Translations under genes and position numbers: made by a program
Notes under the pieces: model-generated
Told to the model about the DNA's origin: nothing
What the model saw: only the letters and a program-made list of their open reading frames with translations
Databases searched by the model: none
NCBI GenBank assembly: GCA_017303555.1
Contig: JAFLCN010000001.1
Location: forward strand, 186,001-250,000
DNA from: Planctomycetota bacterium
GTDB lineage: Bacteria; Planctomycetota; Phycisphaerae; Phycisphaerales; UBA1924
Reading direction: 5' to 3'
DNA length: 64,000 nt
Shown here: positions 7,533 through 16,123 of the stretch, piece by piece
Numbering within the stretch: position 1 is the first letter of the stretch
Layout of the letters: every line of letters starts with the position of its first letter

Positions 7533-9509
7533 ATGATCTCGAGTCTCAATCAGTCCCCCATCGCTCGCCTCGGCCTTCCCATGCACGGTGCGGCGAACCC
7601 CGGCGTTACGCCCAACGTCACGACGCCCGGCTCGTTCGCCCTCAAGCACGATGTCGGCGGGCCGCTGATGTTCGCGAGCCCCGATACGCCCGGCATGCCT
7701 TCGCCGAGCGAGAAGACCGCTTGGGATTTTCTGCCGGATGGGTGGAGCGTCGTGCGTCTCGGAACAGTTGCGGAGGGCGTCAAGCCGTCGGCGAACGTCT
7801 GCAGCAACTGCGTGGGCGATCGTTCTGTGGCCGAATTCTCCACGGCCCGGGGTGAAGTGCTCCGTGTGATTTACCCCGGCGCGTTCAAGCCGATTACACA
7901 GCTTGAATCCGCCCGTCTCGGCATCGTTACTGCGCAGATGAAGCGTGTGGCAGCACGCGAAGCGCACTTCGAGACGCTTTTCCCCGGCAAGGGTGCTGAA
8001 GCGGTCCGCGATGAGATTGCCGCGGGTCGCCTCGTGATCCCGGCGAACATCAACCACCTTCAGCACAACCTCGACCCGATGGCGATCGGCCGCGCGAGCA
8101 AGACGAAGGTGAACGCCAACATGGGTGCTTCGCCGGTTTCGTCGGGCACGGACGAAGAAGTCGAGAAGCTCAAGTGGGCCGAGAAATGGGGCGCCGACAC
8201 GGTGATGGATCTCAGCACCGGGGGCGATCTTGATGCCACGCGTGCCGCGATCATCCAGAACGCGACGGTTCCGATCGGCACCGTTCCGATCTACTCCATG
8301 ATCATCGGCAAGAAGATCGAAGACCTAGATTGGCCGACGATCGAAGCCTCGCTCCATCATCAGGCCAAGCAGGGCGTCGATTACTTCACGATTCACGCGG
8401 GCGTGCGTCGCGGTCATCTCAAGTACGTCAAGAACCGCCTCATCGGCATCGTCAGCCGCGGCGGCTCGCTCCTGGCCAAGTGGATGCTCGTCCACAACCA
8501 GGAGAACATCATGTACACGCGCTGGGAGGAGATCTGCGACATCCTCCGCCAGTACGACGTGACGTTCTCCATCGGCGATGGCCTCCGCCCCGGCGGCCTG
8601 GCCGACGCGACAGACGATGCGCAGCTTGCGGAACTCGAAACGCTGGGCGAACTGACCGAGCGCGCCTGGCGCAAGGGCGTCCAGGTGATGATCGAGGGAC
8701 CGGGACACGTCCCATTCGATCAGATCGAGTACAACGCCAAGATCCAGCGCACGCTCTGCCACGGCGCGCCGTTCTATGTGCTCGGCCCGCTCGTGACCGA
8801 CATGTTCCCGGGTTACGACCACATCACGTCGTGCATCGGTGCGACTTCGATGGCCTATCACGGTGCGGCGATGCTCTGCTACGTCACGCCAAAAGAACAC
8901 CTCGGTCTGCCGAAGAAGGATGACGTCAAGCAAGGGTGCATCGCGTACAAGATTGCGGCACATGCCGCGGACATTGCTCTTGGGATTCCGGGCACACGCG
9001 ACCGCGACGACGAGTTGACCAAGGCGCGTGCCGCACTGAACTGGGAGAAGCACTTCGAACTCTCGTTCGACCCCGACACCGCCCGCGCCTACCACGACGA
9101 AGACCTCGACGTCGATACCGACTTCTGCGCCATGTGCGGACACGATTGGTGCTCGGTGCGCATCAGCAAGGAGATCCAGGAATTCGCCAGCGGCAAGGCG
9201 GACGGCTTCGAACGCATCGGCGCGAATGGCAAGGCCGGAGCGCCGGTGAAGTCTGCCGCACTCACGGCCGAGCAGCAGGAAATCCTCGCGAAGCGCGGCG
9301 TGCTGTCGCCCGACGAGATTCACAAGCTCGCGAGCAAGACAAAGAAGGCGCTCAACGTGCATGTCGGCGAGAAGGCGACATGTCACAGCGATTACGTCGA
9401 TCCGGATGCCGCGAAGTCGCTGATTGAGCAGAAAGCGGGGCGCGAGGTGATGGTGCCGCTAGACGTGAGGCCGGCGCTGGGGATTGCGAAGGAAGATCGG
9501 GTGGTGTGA
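7533..9509 (+). CDS. thiC: Phosphomethylpyrimidine synthase ThiC
   Basis: Radical-SAM enzyme that converts aminoimidazole ribotide to hydroxymethylpyrimidine phosphate in thiamine synthesis. 658 residues. The full family pattern is present: [19 protein letters not shown]-like N-terminal region, [41 protein letters not shown], and the C-terminal 4Fe-4S motif CAMCGHDWC (C-x2-C-x4-C). A tail of about 90 residues follows the cluster motif and contains a predicted loose segment ([14 protein letters not shown]). The protein begins with the ATG at 7533, just after the TPP riboswitch, so expression is set by thiamine pyrophosphate. Confidence 0.97.
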   Translation: MISSLNQSPIARLGLPMHGAANPGVTPNVTTPGSFALKHDVGGPLMFASPDTPGMPSPSEKTAWDFLPDGWSVVRLGTVAEGVKPSANVCSNCVGDRSVAEFSTARGEVLRVIYPGAFKPITQLESARLGIVTAQMKRVAAREAHFETLFPGKGAEAVRDEIAAGRLVIPANINHLQHNLDPMAIGRASKTKVNANMGASPVSSGTDEEVEKLKWAEKWGADTVMDLSTGGDLDATRAAIIQNATVPIGTVPIYSMIIGKKIEDLDWPTIEASLHHQAKQGVDYFTIHAGVRRGHLKYVKNRLIGIVSRGGSLLAKWMLVHNQENIMYTRWEEICDILRQYDVTFSIGDGLRPGGLADATDDAQLAELETLGELTERAWRKGVQVMIEGPGHVPFDQIEYNAKIQRTLCHGAPFYVLGPLVTDMFPGYDHITSCIGATSMAYHGAAMLCYVTPKEHLGLPKKDDVKQGCIAYKIAAHAADIALGIPGTRDRDDELTKARAALNWEKHFELSFDPDTARAYHDEDLDVDTDFCAMCGHDWCSVRISKEIQEFASGKADGFERIGANGKAGAPVKSAALTAEQQEILAKRGVLSPDEIHKLASKTKKALNVHVGEKATCHSDYVDPDAAKSLIEQKAGREVMVPLDVRPALGIAKEDRVV

Positions 9510-9555
9510 CGGCTGTCACCATTTTGCGTCTCGGCACTTTCGTCCGTTCGAAATC

Positions 9556-10167
9556 ATGTCAACGACACCGCTTCACTTCGAATACACGCTGGCAGAACAT
9601 GGCTGGGCTCGCACTGCGTTGACGATTGGCGGCCAAAGGCATGAATTCGAGAATGCCTTCGGCTCCGATCCAATCGGCTCGCTAGCTCAATTGGCGATTC
9701 GTTTTGCCGCAAAAACCGGCGTGCCAAAGACTGAAATTGTCTTCGACTGCGAAAACCGCGGCGACTACATCGCTCAGTTCACGCATCGCGATCCTTCAAA
9801 ATTTGAATTCTGGCACCAACCAATGCAAGGGCTTGATGGAATAGAGCGGCCGCGTACCCATTTCGCATCGTGTGAGATTGATAGCTTCGCGTTTGCTCTC
9901 AATATCGCCCGGATCCTTGATCACCTTTTCCGCACCCACGGATTCGTTGGATATCTGCGCAGTTGGCAGCACTTCGCGTTCCCGCTGCGCGAGTATTTTT
10001 TCTTGCGACTCTTACTCGACGAGTCGCCCATCATCCACGAGATCACCAGGGTCTCCAATGCGTCTTCGTTTGAACTTGAACTAGATCTCTTGCGGCATGA
10101 GCCCGTCTGGGCGAACGCGCCTCGGACCAATGGTGCCGCTTCGATTGAACTTCCTTACGAGCTGTAA
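9556..10167 (+). CDS. Hypothetical protein, unrecognised
   Basis: 203 residues, no signal peptide or membrane segment, rich in Phe and His. It begins LHFEYTLAEHGWARTALTIGG and ends in a segment with PLREYFFLRLLLDESP. I do not recognise the family. Base use looks less GC-rich than the flanking genes (more AAT, TTT and GAA codons), suggesting later arrival, although this was judged by eye. It lies 46 bases after thiC and 4 bases before the next start, so it may be transcribed with that gene. Confidence 0.6.
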   Translation: MSTTPLHFEYTLAEHGWARTALTIGGQRHEFENAFGSDPIGSLAQLAIRFAAKTGVPKTEIVFDCENRGDYIAQFTHRDPSKFEFWHQPMQGLDGIERPRTHFASCEIDSFAFALNIARILDHLFRTHGFVGYLRSWQHFAFPLREYFFLRLLLDESPIIHEITRVSNASSFELELDLLRHEPVWANAPRTNGAASIELPYEL

Positions 10168-10171
10168 CGAC

Positions 10172-10555
10172 GTGCTCCGCCTCCATCACCTCGCCATCAT
10201 CTGCTCCGACTACCCGCGCTCCAAGCGCTTCTTCACCGAAATCCTCAACCTCCGCATCGTCGCCGAGCACTATCGCGCCGACCGCCAATCGCACAAACTC
10301 GATCTTGAGCTTCCCGATGGCGTGCAGATCGAACTCTTCTCCTTCCCGAATCCCCCACCGCGCCCAACCCGTCCTGAAGCGAGAGGCCTTCGCCACGTCG
10401 CCTTTGCGGTTTCAGATCTAGATGCCGAAATCAGACGACTCGCCGCGCTCGACGTCGTCGCCGAACCCATCCGCACCGACGAGTTCACCGGCAGCCGGTT
10501 CACGTTCATCAAGGACCCGGACGACCTGCCGATCGAGTTGTACGAAACGCGGTAG
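10172..10555 (+). CDS. YaeR-like VOC family protein (GTG start)
   Basis: 127 residues, close in length and pattern to the YaeR/GloA2 group: LRLHHLAIICSDYPRSKRFF, then IELFSFPNPPPRP, LRHVAFAVSDLDAEI and a final DPDDLPIELYE. The four expected metal ligands, His-Glu-His-Glu, all look present (HHLAI, IELFSF, LRHVAF, IELYE). The GTG at 10172 is chosen because YaeR homologues begin just there; in-frame ATGs at 10097 and 10130 would overlap the preceding gene. Physiological substrate is not established for the group. Confidence 0.85.
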   Translation: MLRLHHLAIICSDYPRSKRFFTEILNLRIVAEHYRADRQSHKLDLELPDGVQIELFSFPNPPPRPTRPEARGLRHVAFAVSDLDAEIRRLAALDVVAEPIRTDEFTGSRFTFIKDPDDLPIELYETR

Positions 10556-10694
10556 AAGCCTGAACGTCAGCCCGAAACCTCACGGACGCGCCCGTCTCGC
10601 CTCTGATGCGAACGCGATATCTCTTTCATTTTTCGGAACCCTCCACCGCTCGCGGCGTCGAACCGTTCTCCGTGGGTGCGGGGAGCAACGTTCC

Positions 10695-11300
10695 ATGCAG
10701 GACGAACAAGCCGATTGGTCCCGCCGCGAGGTGCTTCTCTCGTCTGCCGCGATGCTGCTGGCAGCAAACCTCTCCCGTGCCGCGGCATCCACCACTCCAA
10801 AGGACAAATCAGCCATGACTGCCGAGAATGACAAGCCAGGCGGCAACGGAAAACCCGGCGAATTCTCATTCCTCGACGGCAACTGGAAGATCAAGCACCG
10901 CCGCCTGAAAGAACCGCACGGCAAGGAGTGGGACGAGTTCGAGGGCGAAGCCACCTGCTGGTCCATCCTCGGTGGCGTCGGCAGCGTCGAAGAACTCCGC
11001 ATCCCCAGCCGCAACTTTGCCGGCATGGGTCTCCGTCTGCTCGATGTCGAGAAGAAGATCTGGAACGACTTCTGGGTCAACGGCAAGAGCGGCGTGCTCA
11101 CCACGCCCGGTCAGACCGGCGGATTCGAGAACGGCGTCGGCACGTTCGGAGCCGACGACAAAGACGGCGACAAGCCCATCAAGGTCAAGGGCGTCTGGGA
11201 CCGCATCACCCCGACATCATGCCGCTGGTGGCAGGCGGTCTCGTGGGACGACGGCAAGACGTGGGAAGAAAACTGGTTCATGGATTGGACGAAGGCCTAG
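10695..11300 (+). CDS. Tat-exported hypothetical protein
   Basis: 201 residues. The N-terminus has a twin-arginine pattern, SRREVLLSSAAMLLAANLS, so it is probably exported folded. After a Lys/Gly-rich linker the mature domain begins FLDGNWKIKHRRL and contains NFAGMGLRLLDVEKKIW and WWQAVSWDDGKTWEENW, a beta-rich, Trp-rich pattern seen in lipocalin-like DUF1579-type proteins. Cofactor and role unknown. Start chosen to place the RR motif at residues 10-11. Confidence 0.65.
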   Translation: MQDEQADWSRREVLLSSAAMLLAANLSRAAASTTPKDKSAMTAENDKPGGNGKPGEFSFLDGNWKIKHRRLKEPHGKEWDEFEGEATCWSILGGVGSVEELRIPSRNFAGMGLRLLDVEKKIWNDFWVNGKSGVLTTPGQTGGFENGVGTFGADDKDGDKPIKVKGVWDRITPTSCRWWQAVSWDDGKTWEENWFMDWTKA

Positions 11301-11324
11301 CAACGGGCGACGCAACAATCCGGG

Positions 11325-11852
11325 ATGAAGCAAGCGCATAAGCAAGCCGGCGCCTCGTTCCTCTATAAGGTCGGCGCGGTTCTCGTTGCCGCGGCAATCA
11401 CGATTGCCGTGAAGCGTGGCTGGCTTCCGGGTCCGAATCAATCGCCGAGCGGTCCGAGTGGAACATCGACATCGTCGCTCCCACCGGACTCGCGAAGCCA
11501 GCTTGCGACCGGCACCGTCCGCGAGCTCTTCCACGGCAGACGCTCGGACGTGTGGGTCGAAACAACCGGCCGCGTCGAAAAGCTGCTGCCCGACGACACC
11601 GACACCAGCGACAACTCCGACAAGCATCAGAAGTTCCTGCTGCTCGTACCCGGCGATATCACAGTTCTTGTCGCCCACAACATCAGCACCGCACGCCGCG
11701 TCCCAATCCGGCAGGGCGACAGCATCACGCTCCGAGGCGAATACGAGTACACTGAAAAAGGCGGCACGATCCACTTCACGCACAAGCCCAAGTACAGCTC
11801 CCGCGGCGTGCAAGGTGGCTGGATCGAGTTCAAGGGCGCACGCTACGAATGA
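11325..11852 (+). CDS. DUF3465-like protein with N-terminal membrane anchor
   Basis: 175 residues. A single hydrophobic segment (about 13-29, FLYKVGAVLVAAAITIAV) precedes a Ser/Pro linker and a small beta-barrel domain. The domain shows the DUF3465 signature: HQKFLLLV, VLVAHNISTARRVP, GDSITLRGEYEYTEKGG, IHFTHKP and GGWIEFKGARYE at the end. Its function is not known; the fold is OB-like. Follows the Tat protein by 24 bases. Confidence 0.75.
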   Translation: MKQAHKQAGASFLYKVGAVLVAAAITIAVKRGWLPGPNQSPSGPSGTSTSSLPPDSRSQLATGTVRELFHGRRSDVWVETTGRVEKLLPDDTDTSDNSDKHQKFLLLVPGDITVLVAHNISTARRVPIRQGDSITLRGEYEYTEKGGTIHFTHKPKYSSRGVQGGWIEFKGARYE

Positions 11853-11915
11853 CACGCACAACGCCGAATGGCTCTGCCCGAATCTGAGCTTTGAGTTTTC
11901 TTCACGGAGTTCCGC

Positions 11916-12743
11916 ATGTCCGCCTCCACCACCGCTCCCACCTTCTCCGGCTCGGTCCCCAAGACCTATCACGACCATCTCGGCCCTCTGATTTTCGATG
12001 CGTACGCCAAAGACATGGCTTCACGAGTTGCGCCGCTTCTGAAAGCGAAACCCGACGCCCGCATCCTGGAGCTTGCCGCCGGCACCGGCATCGTCACGAA
12101 TCTGATCGCACAAACGCTCCCGAGCGGGGCATCCCTTCTCGCGACCGATATCAGCGAGCCGATGCTCAACCTCGCCCGTGCCAACTTCACCGGCGCACCC
12201 GGCGTGACATTCCAGACCGCCGACGCCTGTTCGCTCCCGTGGAAAGACGCTTCCTTCGACCTCATCGTCTGCCAATACGGCGTGATGTTCTTCCCCGACA
12301 AAGTGAAGGCAATGCAGGAAGCCCGGCGGGTCCTTGCACCCGGCGGCACGTATCTCTTCAACATCTGGGATTCGTTCGAGCACAACCCATTGCCGCGGAC
12401 GGCGCACGAGACACTCGCGGCGCTCTTCCCGACCAATCCGATTCCCTTCCTTGCGAAGATGCCCTTCGGCTTCTCCGATCGGGCCGAGATCGAGCGCGTC
12501 ACCCGCGCGGGCGGCTTCACCAATTTCGAGCTCGAAACCGTCGAATTCCCGTGCATTGCCCCTTCCGCGGCGGATGCCGCGCGGGCATGGGTTGAGGGAA
12601 CGCCCATTCTCGCCGGCCTCAACGAACGAGGCATCACCGATCCGGCCCCATCCCGGATTGCCGTCGAGAAGGCACTTTCGGCCAAGTTTGGAGCAGCACC
12701 CTGCAAGTCCACGATGCGCGCGATCGTCGTTGCCGCTTCGTGA
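11916..12743 (+). CDS. Class I SAM-dependent methyltransferase
   Basis: 275 residues. SAM-binding motif I is ILELAAGTGIVT (about 52-63), followed by LLATDISEPML (acidic residue for the ribose), a Cys/Asp region FQTADACSLPW, and RRVLAPGGTYLFNIW typical of motif III. The pattern is that of small-molecule methyltransferases of the UbiE/Methyltransf_11 type. Substrate cannot be read from the sequence; neighbours do not help. No signal peptide; cytosolic. Confidence 0.85.
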   Translation: MSASTTAPTFSGSVPKTYHDHLGPLIFDAYAKDMASRVAPLLKAKPDARILELAAGTGIVTNLIAQTLPSGASLLATDISEPMLNLARANFTGAPGVTFQTADACSLPWKDASFDLIVCQYGVMFFPDKVKAMQEARRVLAPGGTYLFNIWDSFEHNPLPRTAHETLAALFPTNPIPFLAKMPFGFSDRAEIERVTRAGGFTNFELETVEFPCIAPSAADAARAWVEGTPILAGLNERGITDPAPSRIAVEKALSAKFGAAPCKSTMRAIVVAAS

Positions 12744-12770
12744 TTCCATTGCAATTCGCGCGTGCCCGGT

Positions 12771-13778
12771 TTACTTGCCGGGCAGCGGCGAGGACGTTTC
12801 TGCGGGCCGAACGTAGTGCACCTTCGCGAGGGTGTTCCGCGTCCCATCCGGATTCGGCGACGCCAGCACGTGCACGTCGTACGAACCATCGTCGAGGAAC
12901 ACGTACTTCACCTGGTAGGGCGTCATCACGCCGTCGGGGTTGGCGTACGAGTTCCAATCGAGCGTCATCGTGTTGCCATCAAGACGCACCGGTGCCTGTG
13001 TGAAGGTGCCGTCCTGATCAAAGTTCCACACCGTCCATTCGCCGGTCCGCGGGTCGATCGCTGCCGTGAAATGGCTGTGCTGCCCCATCTTCTTGTCGTT
13101 CCCGAGGAACCCGGTCGCGAAGATCACGCGTCCATCGAACAGGGGCACGATCTCCGACCGGCCCCGGAAGACCGTCCCGTCGCTCGATTTCTGCGAGAAC
13201 TCCCACTTTCCGGTCATGGATTGGAATCGCTTCGCGATCGCGTCGGCCTGCGCTTGACGATCCGGAGGCTCGAAGGCCTCCTTCATCTTCTCCAGCGTCC
13301 AGGCGTTTCCCTGCTTGAAGAACTCGTAGGCCTTGTCGTACAGCTCGCCGTCTTTGTATCCAAGCCCGGTGATGCTCACACGCGTGGATGTCGGCGACAG
13401 CGGCTCGAACCGCAGCACCGTCCATCCCGTCTCGCAGATCGCCTTGACATAATCCGGCGCGTTCTCCGGCGCGATCGACTTGAGCACCAGCACGCGCTCG
13501 GGCTCCAGCGTCACGATCTCGTTCACGATCGTCCCCGCATCGCCCAGCGTGCCCGCCGCGTCGTAGCTCGTCCGGATCCTGCCGCCCGGCCGAAATTCGA
13601 CATCGGCCTTCGGCACGCTCCAGAGTTTCTGAATGCCCGCGGGCGTCTGGAAGCTCCCCCACAGCTCCGCGACCGGCGCGTGGACGACTCCCTCAATCCG
13701 GAGAATGCGATCCTCCGCAGCAGCAAGAACGCAAACGCACGCCGCCGCAACCGAAACGACGAACTGCCCAAATTTCAT
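12771..13778 (-). CDS. Exported SRPBCC-domain protein with second lipocalin-like domain
   Basis: 335 residues. The start MKFGQFVVSVAAACVCVLAA gives a signal peptide. Residues about 23-165 are an SRPBCC/AHSA1-like domain (IEGVVHAPVAELWGSFQTP, LWSVPKADVEFRPGGRI, GWTVLRFEPLSPTST), which normally binds hydrophobic ligands. From about 180 a second beta-rich domain follows (MTGKWEFSQKSSDGTVF... DPRTGEWTVWNFDQDG), resembling DUF1579-type proteins. It is the third gene of a TetR - DUF1761 - SRPBCC unit with only 19 bases to the upstream gene. Secretion of an SRPBCC fold and its fusion to this second domain are the odd points. Confidence 0.72.
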   Translation of the reverse strand: MKFGQFVVSVAAACVCVLAAAEDRILRIEGVVHAPVAELWGSFQTPAGIQKLWSVPKADVEFRPGGRIRTSYDAAGTLGDAGTIVNEIVTLEPERVLVLKSIAPENAPDYVKAICETGWTVLRFEPLSPTSTRVSITGLGYKDGELYDKAYEFFKQGNAWTLEKMKEAFEPPDRQAQADAIAKRFQSMTGKWEFSQKSSDGTVFRGRSEIVPLFDGRVIFATGFLGNDKKMGQHSHFTAAIDPRTGEWTVWNFDQDGTFTQAPVRLDGNTMTLDWNSYANPDGVMTPYQVKYVFLDDGSYDVHVLASPNPDGTRNTLAKVHYVRPAETSSPLPGK

Positions 13779-13797
13779 GCCGAGCACTCCTGAGTGT

Positions 13798-14223
13798 TTA
13801 CCGCCACGCGCCGAGAATCGCACCCGCGGCAACAAACGCCACAAGCTGATACACGCTGTCGAGGAAATATGCCGCGAGCGGACGCGTGCGCGTGATGTGA
13901 TCCGTCAGCCCGATCGCGGTGGTGGCAAAGAGCCAGAGAAACGCGCCGAGCACCGCCCCGTTGAACGCGCCCCGCAGGTCGAGGTTCACGACCAGAAACG
14001 CCATCGCCAGCGCGCCCACGAGGTATGCGCCGATCATGACCGAGAAGAACACCTGGGGCGGACGCGCTTTCTGCATCGCCTTCACCTGCTCATCGGTGAA
14101 CCCGTGCAGCCTCTGCCAGAGCTTCGCAAAGATCGCCCCGTACCAGATGCCCCCGATCAGGAACATTGCGACACCCGCCACCACGACCGCGAGCAGATTG
14201 ATCTGTCCAAGTTTGTCAAACAT
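13798..14223 (-). CDS. DUF1761 family membrane protein
   Basis: 141 residues with four hydrophobic segments, beginning INLLAVVVAGVAMFLIGGIW and ending LVAFVAAGAILGAWR. The segment GGIWYGAIFAKLWQRLHGFTD matches the DUF1761 family of small membrane proteins of unknown role. Start set at the ATG at 14223, which has a clear GGAGG a few bases upstream; a GTG two codons earlier is less likely. Lies 14 bases after the TetR gene and 19 before the SRPBCC gene, so the three form one operon. Confidence 0.8.
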   Translation of the reverse strand: MFDKLGQINLLAVVVAGVAMFLIGGIWYGAIFAKLWQRLHGFTDEQVKAMQKARPPQVFFSVMIGAYLVGALAMAFLVVNLDLRGAFNGAVLGAFLWLFATTAIGLTDHITRTRPLAAYFLDSVYQLVAFVAAGAILGAWR

Positions 14224-14237
14224 CTGCACCTCCGGAA

Positions 14238-14864
14238 TTACCCACGCGAACGCTCGCCCGACGCCCGGGCGAGCAGGAGATCGATATACGAGCGGAGTTG
14301 CGCGACCGACGCGTCGTACGCGACCGCCGAGCGCGACGACCGCGCCTGCATCAGCCCGCCTTCCATCACGGTCAGCACGGTCGCGGCGAGCGCATCACGA
14401 TCGAGCGATGCCGGCAACCGATCGCCCGCTTCCGCGAGCCACTTCTTCACGTACCCGCACCAGCCATCGAAATTCTGCTGGATCAAGGGCCGGATCTCCG
14501 GATGCGAATCCGCAACCTCGAGCGCCAAGTTCCCGATCGGGCAGCCCAGCCGAAACTCCAAAGGCAAAAACCAATCGCGATACTGCTTGAGCAGCGCGAA
14601 TATCCGATCGATCGGATCCGCCGTCGCCGCCTCGACCGGCGCCATCACGACCGGATGGAGCAACTGCGTGTACCGCTCCAGCACCGCAGCCAGAAGCGCG
14701 TCCTTGCTCGGATACAGGTTGTACAGGCTCCCCGGGTTCACGCCCGCCTCGCGGAGGATGGTCGAGACACCGGTCGCATTGAAACCCTGTTCATGAAAGA
14801 GCCTCGCCGCCGCATCGAGAATGCGGCTGCGGGTGTCGGTCGAACTTGGAACGGGAGGCGCCAT
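14238..14864 (-). CDS. TetR-family transcriptional regulator
   Basis: 208 residues. The N-terminal helix-turn-helix is clear: TRSRILDAAARLFHEQGFNA...GVSTILREAGVNPGSLYNLY, then PSKDALLAAVLERY. The C-terminal ligand domain is of the TetR_C_6-like type (RLGCPIGNLALEVADSHPEI). First gene of the unit with the DUF1761 and SRPBCC genes. The start is placed at MAPPVP (14864); an ATG ten codons earlier sits inside the operator-like repeats. Two similar dyads directly upstream suggest autoregulation of the whole unit. Inducer unknown. Confidence 0.85.
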   Translation of the reverse strand: MAPPVPSSTDTRSRILDAAARLFHEQGFNATGVSTILREAGVNPGSLYNLYPSKDALLAAVLERYTQLLHPVVMAPVEAATADPIDRIFALLKQYRDWFLPLEFRLGCPIGNLALEVADSHPEIRPLIQQNFDGWCGYVKKWLAEAGDRLPASLDRDALAATVLTVMEGGLMQARSSRSAVAYDASVAQLRSYIDLLLARASGERSRG

Positions 14865-14898
14865 TGAACGATCACTCAAATCTTGAGCGTTCATTCAA
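14864..14898. promoter_or_regulatory. Two tandem TetR operator-like dyads
   Basis: TTGAACGATCACTCAA at 14864-14879 and TTGAGCGTTCATTCAA at 14883-14898 share the dyad TTGARYGWWCRYTCAA, spaced 19 bases apart, directly upstream of the TetR gene. The pattern is close to known TetR-family operators built on TGA...TCA arms. Binding by the adjacent regulator is inference. Confidence 0.7.
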
Positions 14899-15042
14899 CC
14901 ATATCTGGAGTGCTCTGTCAAGCCCTTCTTCCCGAATCATGAAAGGACTTTCGGATGGCGACCGTGCAACGCGAACCCGCTCACGCGGTATTCGCGTCGC
15001 GGCAAGCCGCTTCAAGAACCCCTCGATCGCCCGGAGAGCTCC

Positions 15043-16110
15043 ATGCGACCCATCCTCTTCTGCCTCCTCGCCTGCACCGCCTCGTCCGCCTGGGCCGCTC
15101 CGCGAACGGTTTCGTGCTCCGGAACCGGCCCGCTGCTGGTGGACGTCACGATCGCCGGCAAACCCCTCCGCTTCATGTTCGATACCGCCCTGCCGGGTGA
15201 CGGCCGAATCGATGAGGAAGTCGCCAAAGAGCTCGGGCTCGCTCCCGGCGGCATCTATCCCACCGATACCGACGGGGGCGGCATCCCGCTCGTCAAGGCC
15301 GAAAAGTTCGAGTTCGCCGGTGAGGGCTTTCCCAACGCAACGCTCTGGTCGGTGCCGCTGGGAGCAAAGAAGCAACCGGCTGAGCAGCGGATCGACGGGG
15401 CGATCGGCTGGCAACTGCTGAAGGGCCGCGTCTACACGGTGGACCTCGCCAACCGACGCATCATCCTCGACGATGCGGAATTGTCCGATCCGAGCGCTCT
15501 CGGGGTTGCGGCGCTGATGGCGGACGAGCCCAGCCCGTCCATCCCCGTTTCGATGGGCCGAGTCGACTCTCGCGCGACACTGAACTCCGGCAACATGATG
15601 GGGCTGGTGATCCCCAATTCGATGCAATCCAAGCTCCAACTCACCAAGGAGCCATGGGTTTCGGGAAAGATCGGAAACGGCCAAACCATCAAGCGGGCAA
15701 GGTTGAAGACGCCGATGACGTTCGGCGGGCTCGCCACGCCGATGACCGGGATCGAGTTGCTCGATGTGTGGGAAACGCCGAACATGGGCTTCCTCGCGAT
15801 GGAGCCCTTTGCGTTCACGTTCGACCTCAAGAACAACCGCGTGCGCATCACCGAGCCGGCCAACAAACCCCGCCCGGCGCGCTACGGCGTCGCGTTCGAT
15901 GCGGAACAAAGCCCGCCCAGGATCGTGCGCATCTTCGATCTCTCCGTCGCCGACCGCGCGGGGCTTCGCGAGGGCGACGCGATCATCTCGATCAACGGCG
16001 CCAGAGTACAAACGCAGCAGGAAATCCTTGCCGCGATGAAGGCCCCCAAAGTATCGATCGAAATCGAACGCGACGGAAAGCCCCTGACGCACCAGATGTC
16101 GAGGGAATAG
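15043..16110 (+). CDS. Secreted retropepsin-like aspartic protease with C-terminal PDZ
   Basis: 355 residues with a signal peptide (MRPILFCLLACTASSAWA). After it, RFMFDTALPGDGRIDEEVA resembles the D-T-G/A active-site loop of pepsin/retropepsin-like proteins, and a second half begins near SRATLNSGNMMGLVIPNS, but the usual DTG/DSG is DTA here and the second Asp loop is not obvious. The C-terminal PDZ-like domain (about 275-345) has RAGLREGDAIISINGARV. Such single-chain aspartic-plus-PDZ proteins are common in Bacteria with poorly known substrates. Activity is uncertain given the altered loops. Confidence 0.7.
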   Translation: MRPILFCLLACTASSAWAAPRTVSCSGTGPLLVDVTIAGKPLRFMFDTALPGDGRIDEEVAKELGLAPGGIYPTDTDGGGIPLVKAEKFEFAGEGFPNATLWSVPLGAKKQPAEQRIDGAIGWQLLKGRVYTVDLANRRIILDDAELSDPSALGVAALMADEPSPSIPVSMGRVDSRATLNSGNMMGLVIPNSMQSKLQLTKEPWVSGKIGNGQTIKRARLKTPMTFGGLATPMTGIELLDVWETPNMGFLAMEPFAFTFDLKNNRVRITEPANKPRPARYGVAFDAEQSPPRIVRIFDLSVADRAGLREGDAIISINGARVQTQQEILAAMKAPKVSIEIERDGKPLTHQMSRE

Positions 16111-16123
16111 CCCGGCCCCTGAA

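Noticed and set aside
7441-7540. A small coding region in front of thiC
   Set aside because: The stretch matches the conserved TPP aptamer elements and is therefore RNA regulatory sequence.
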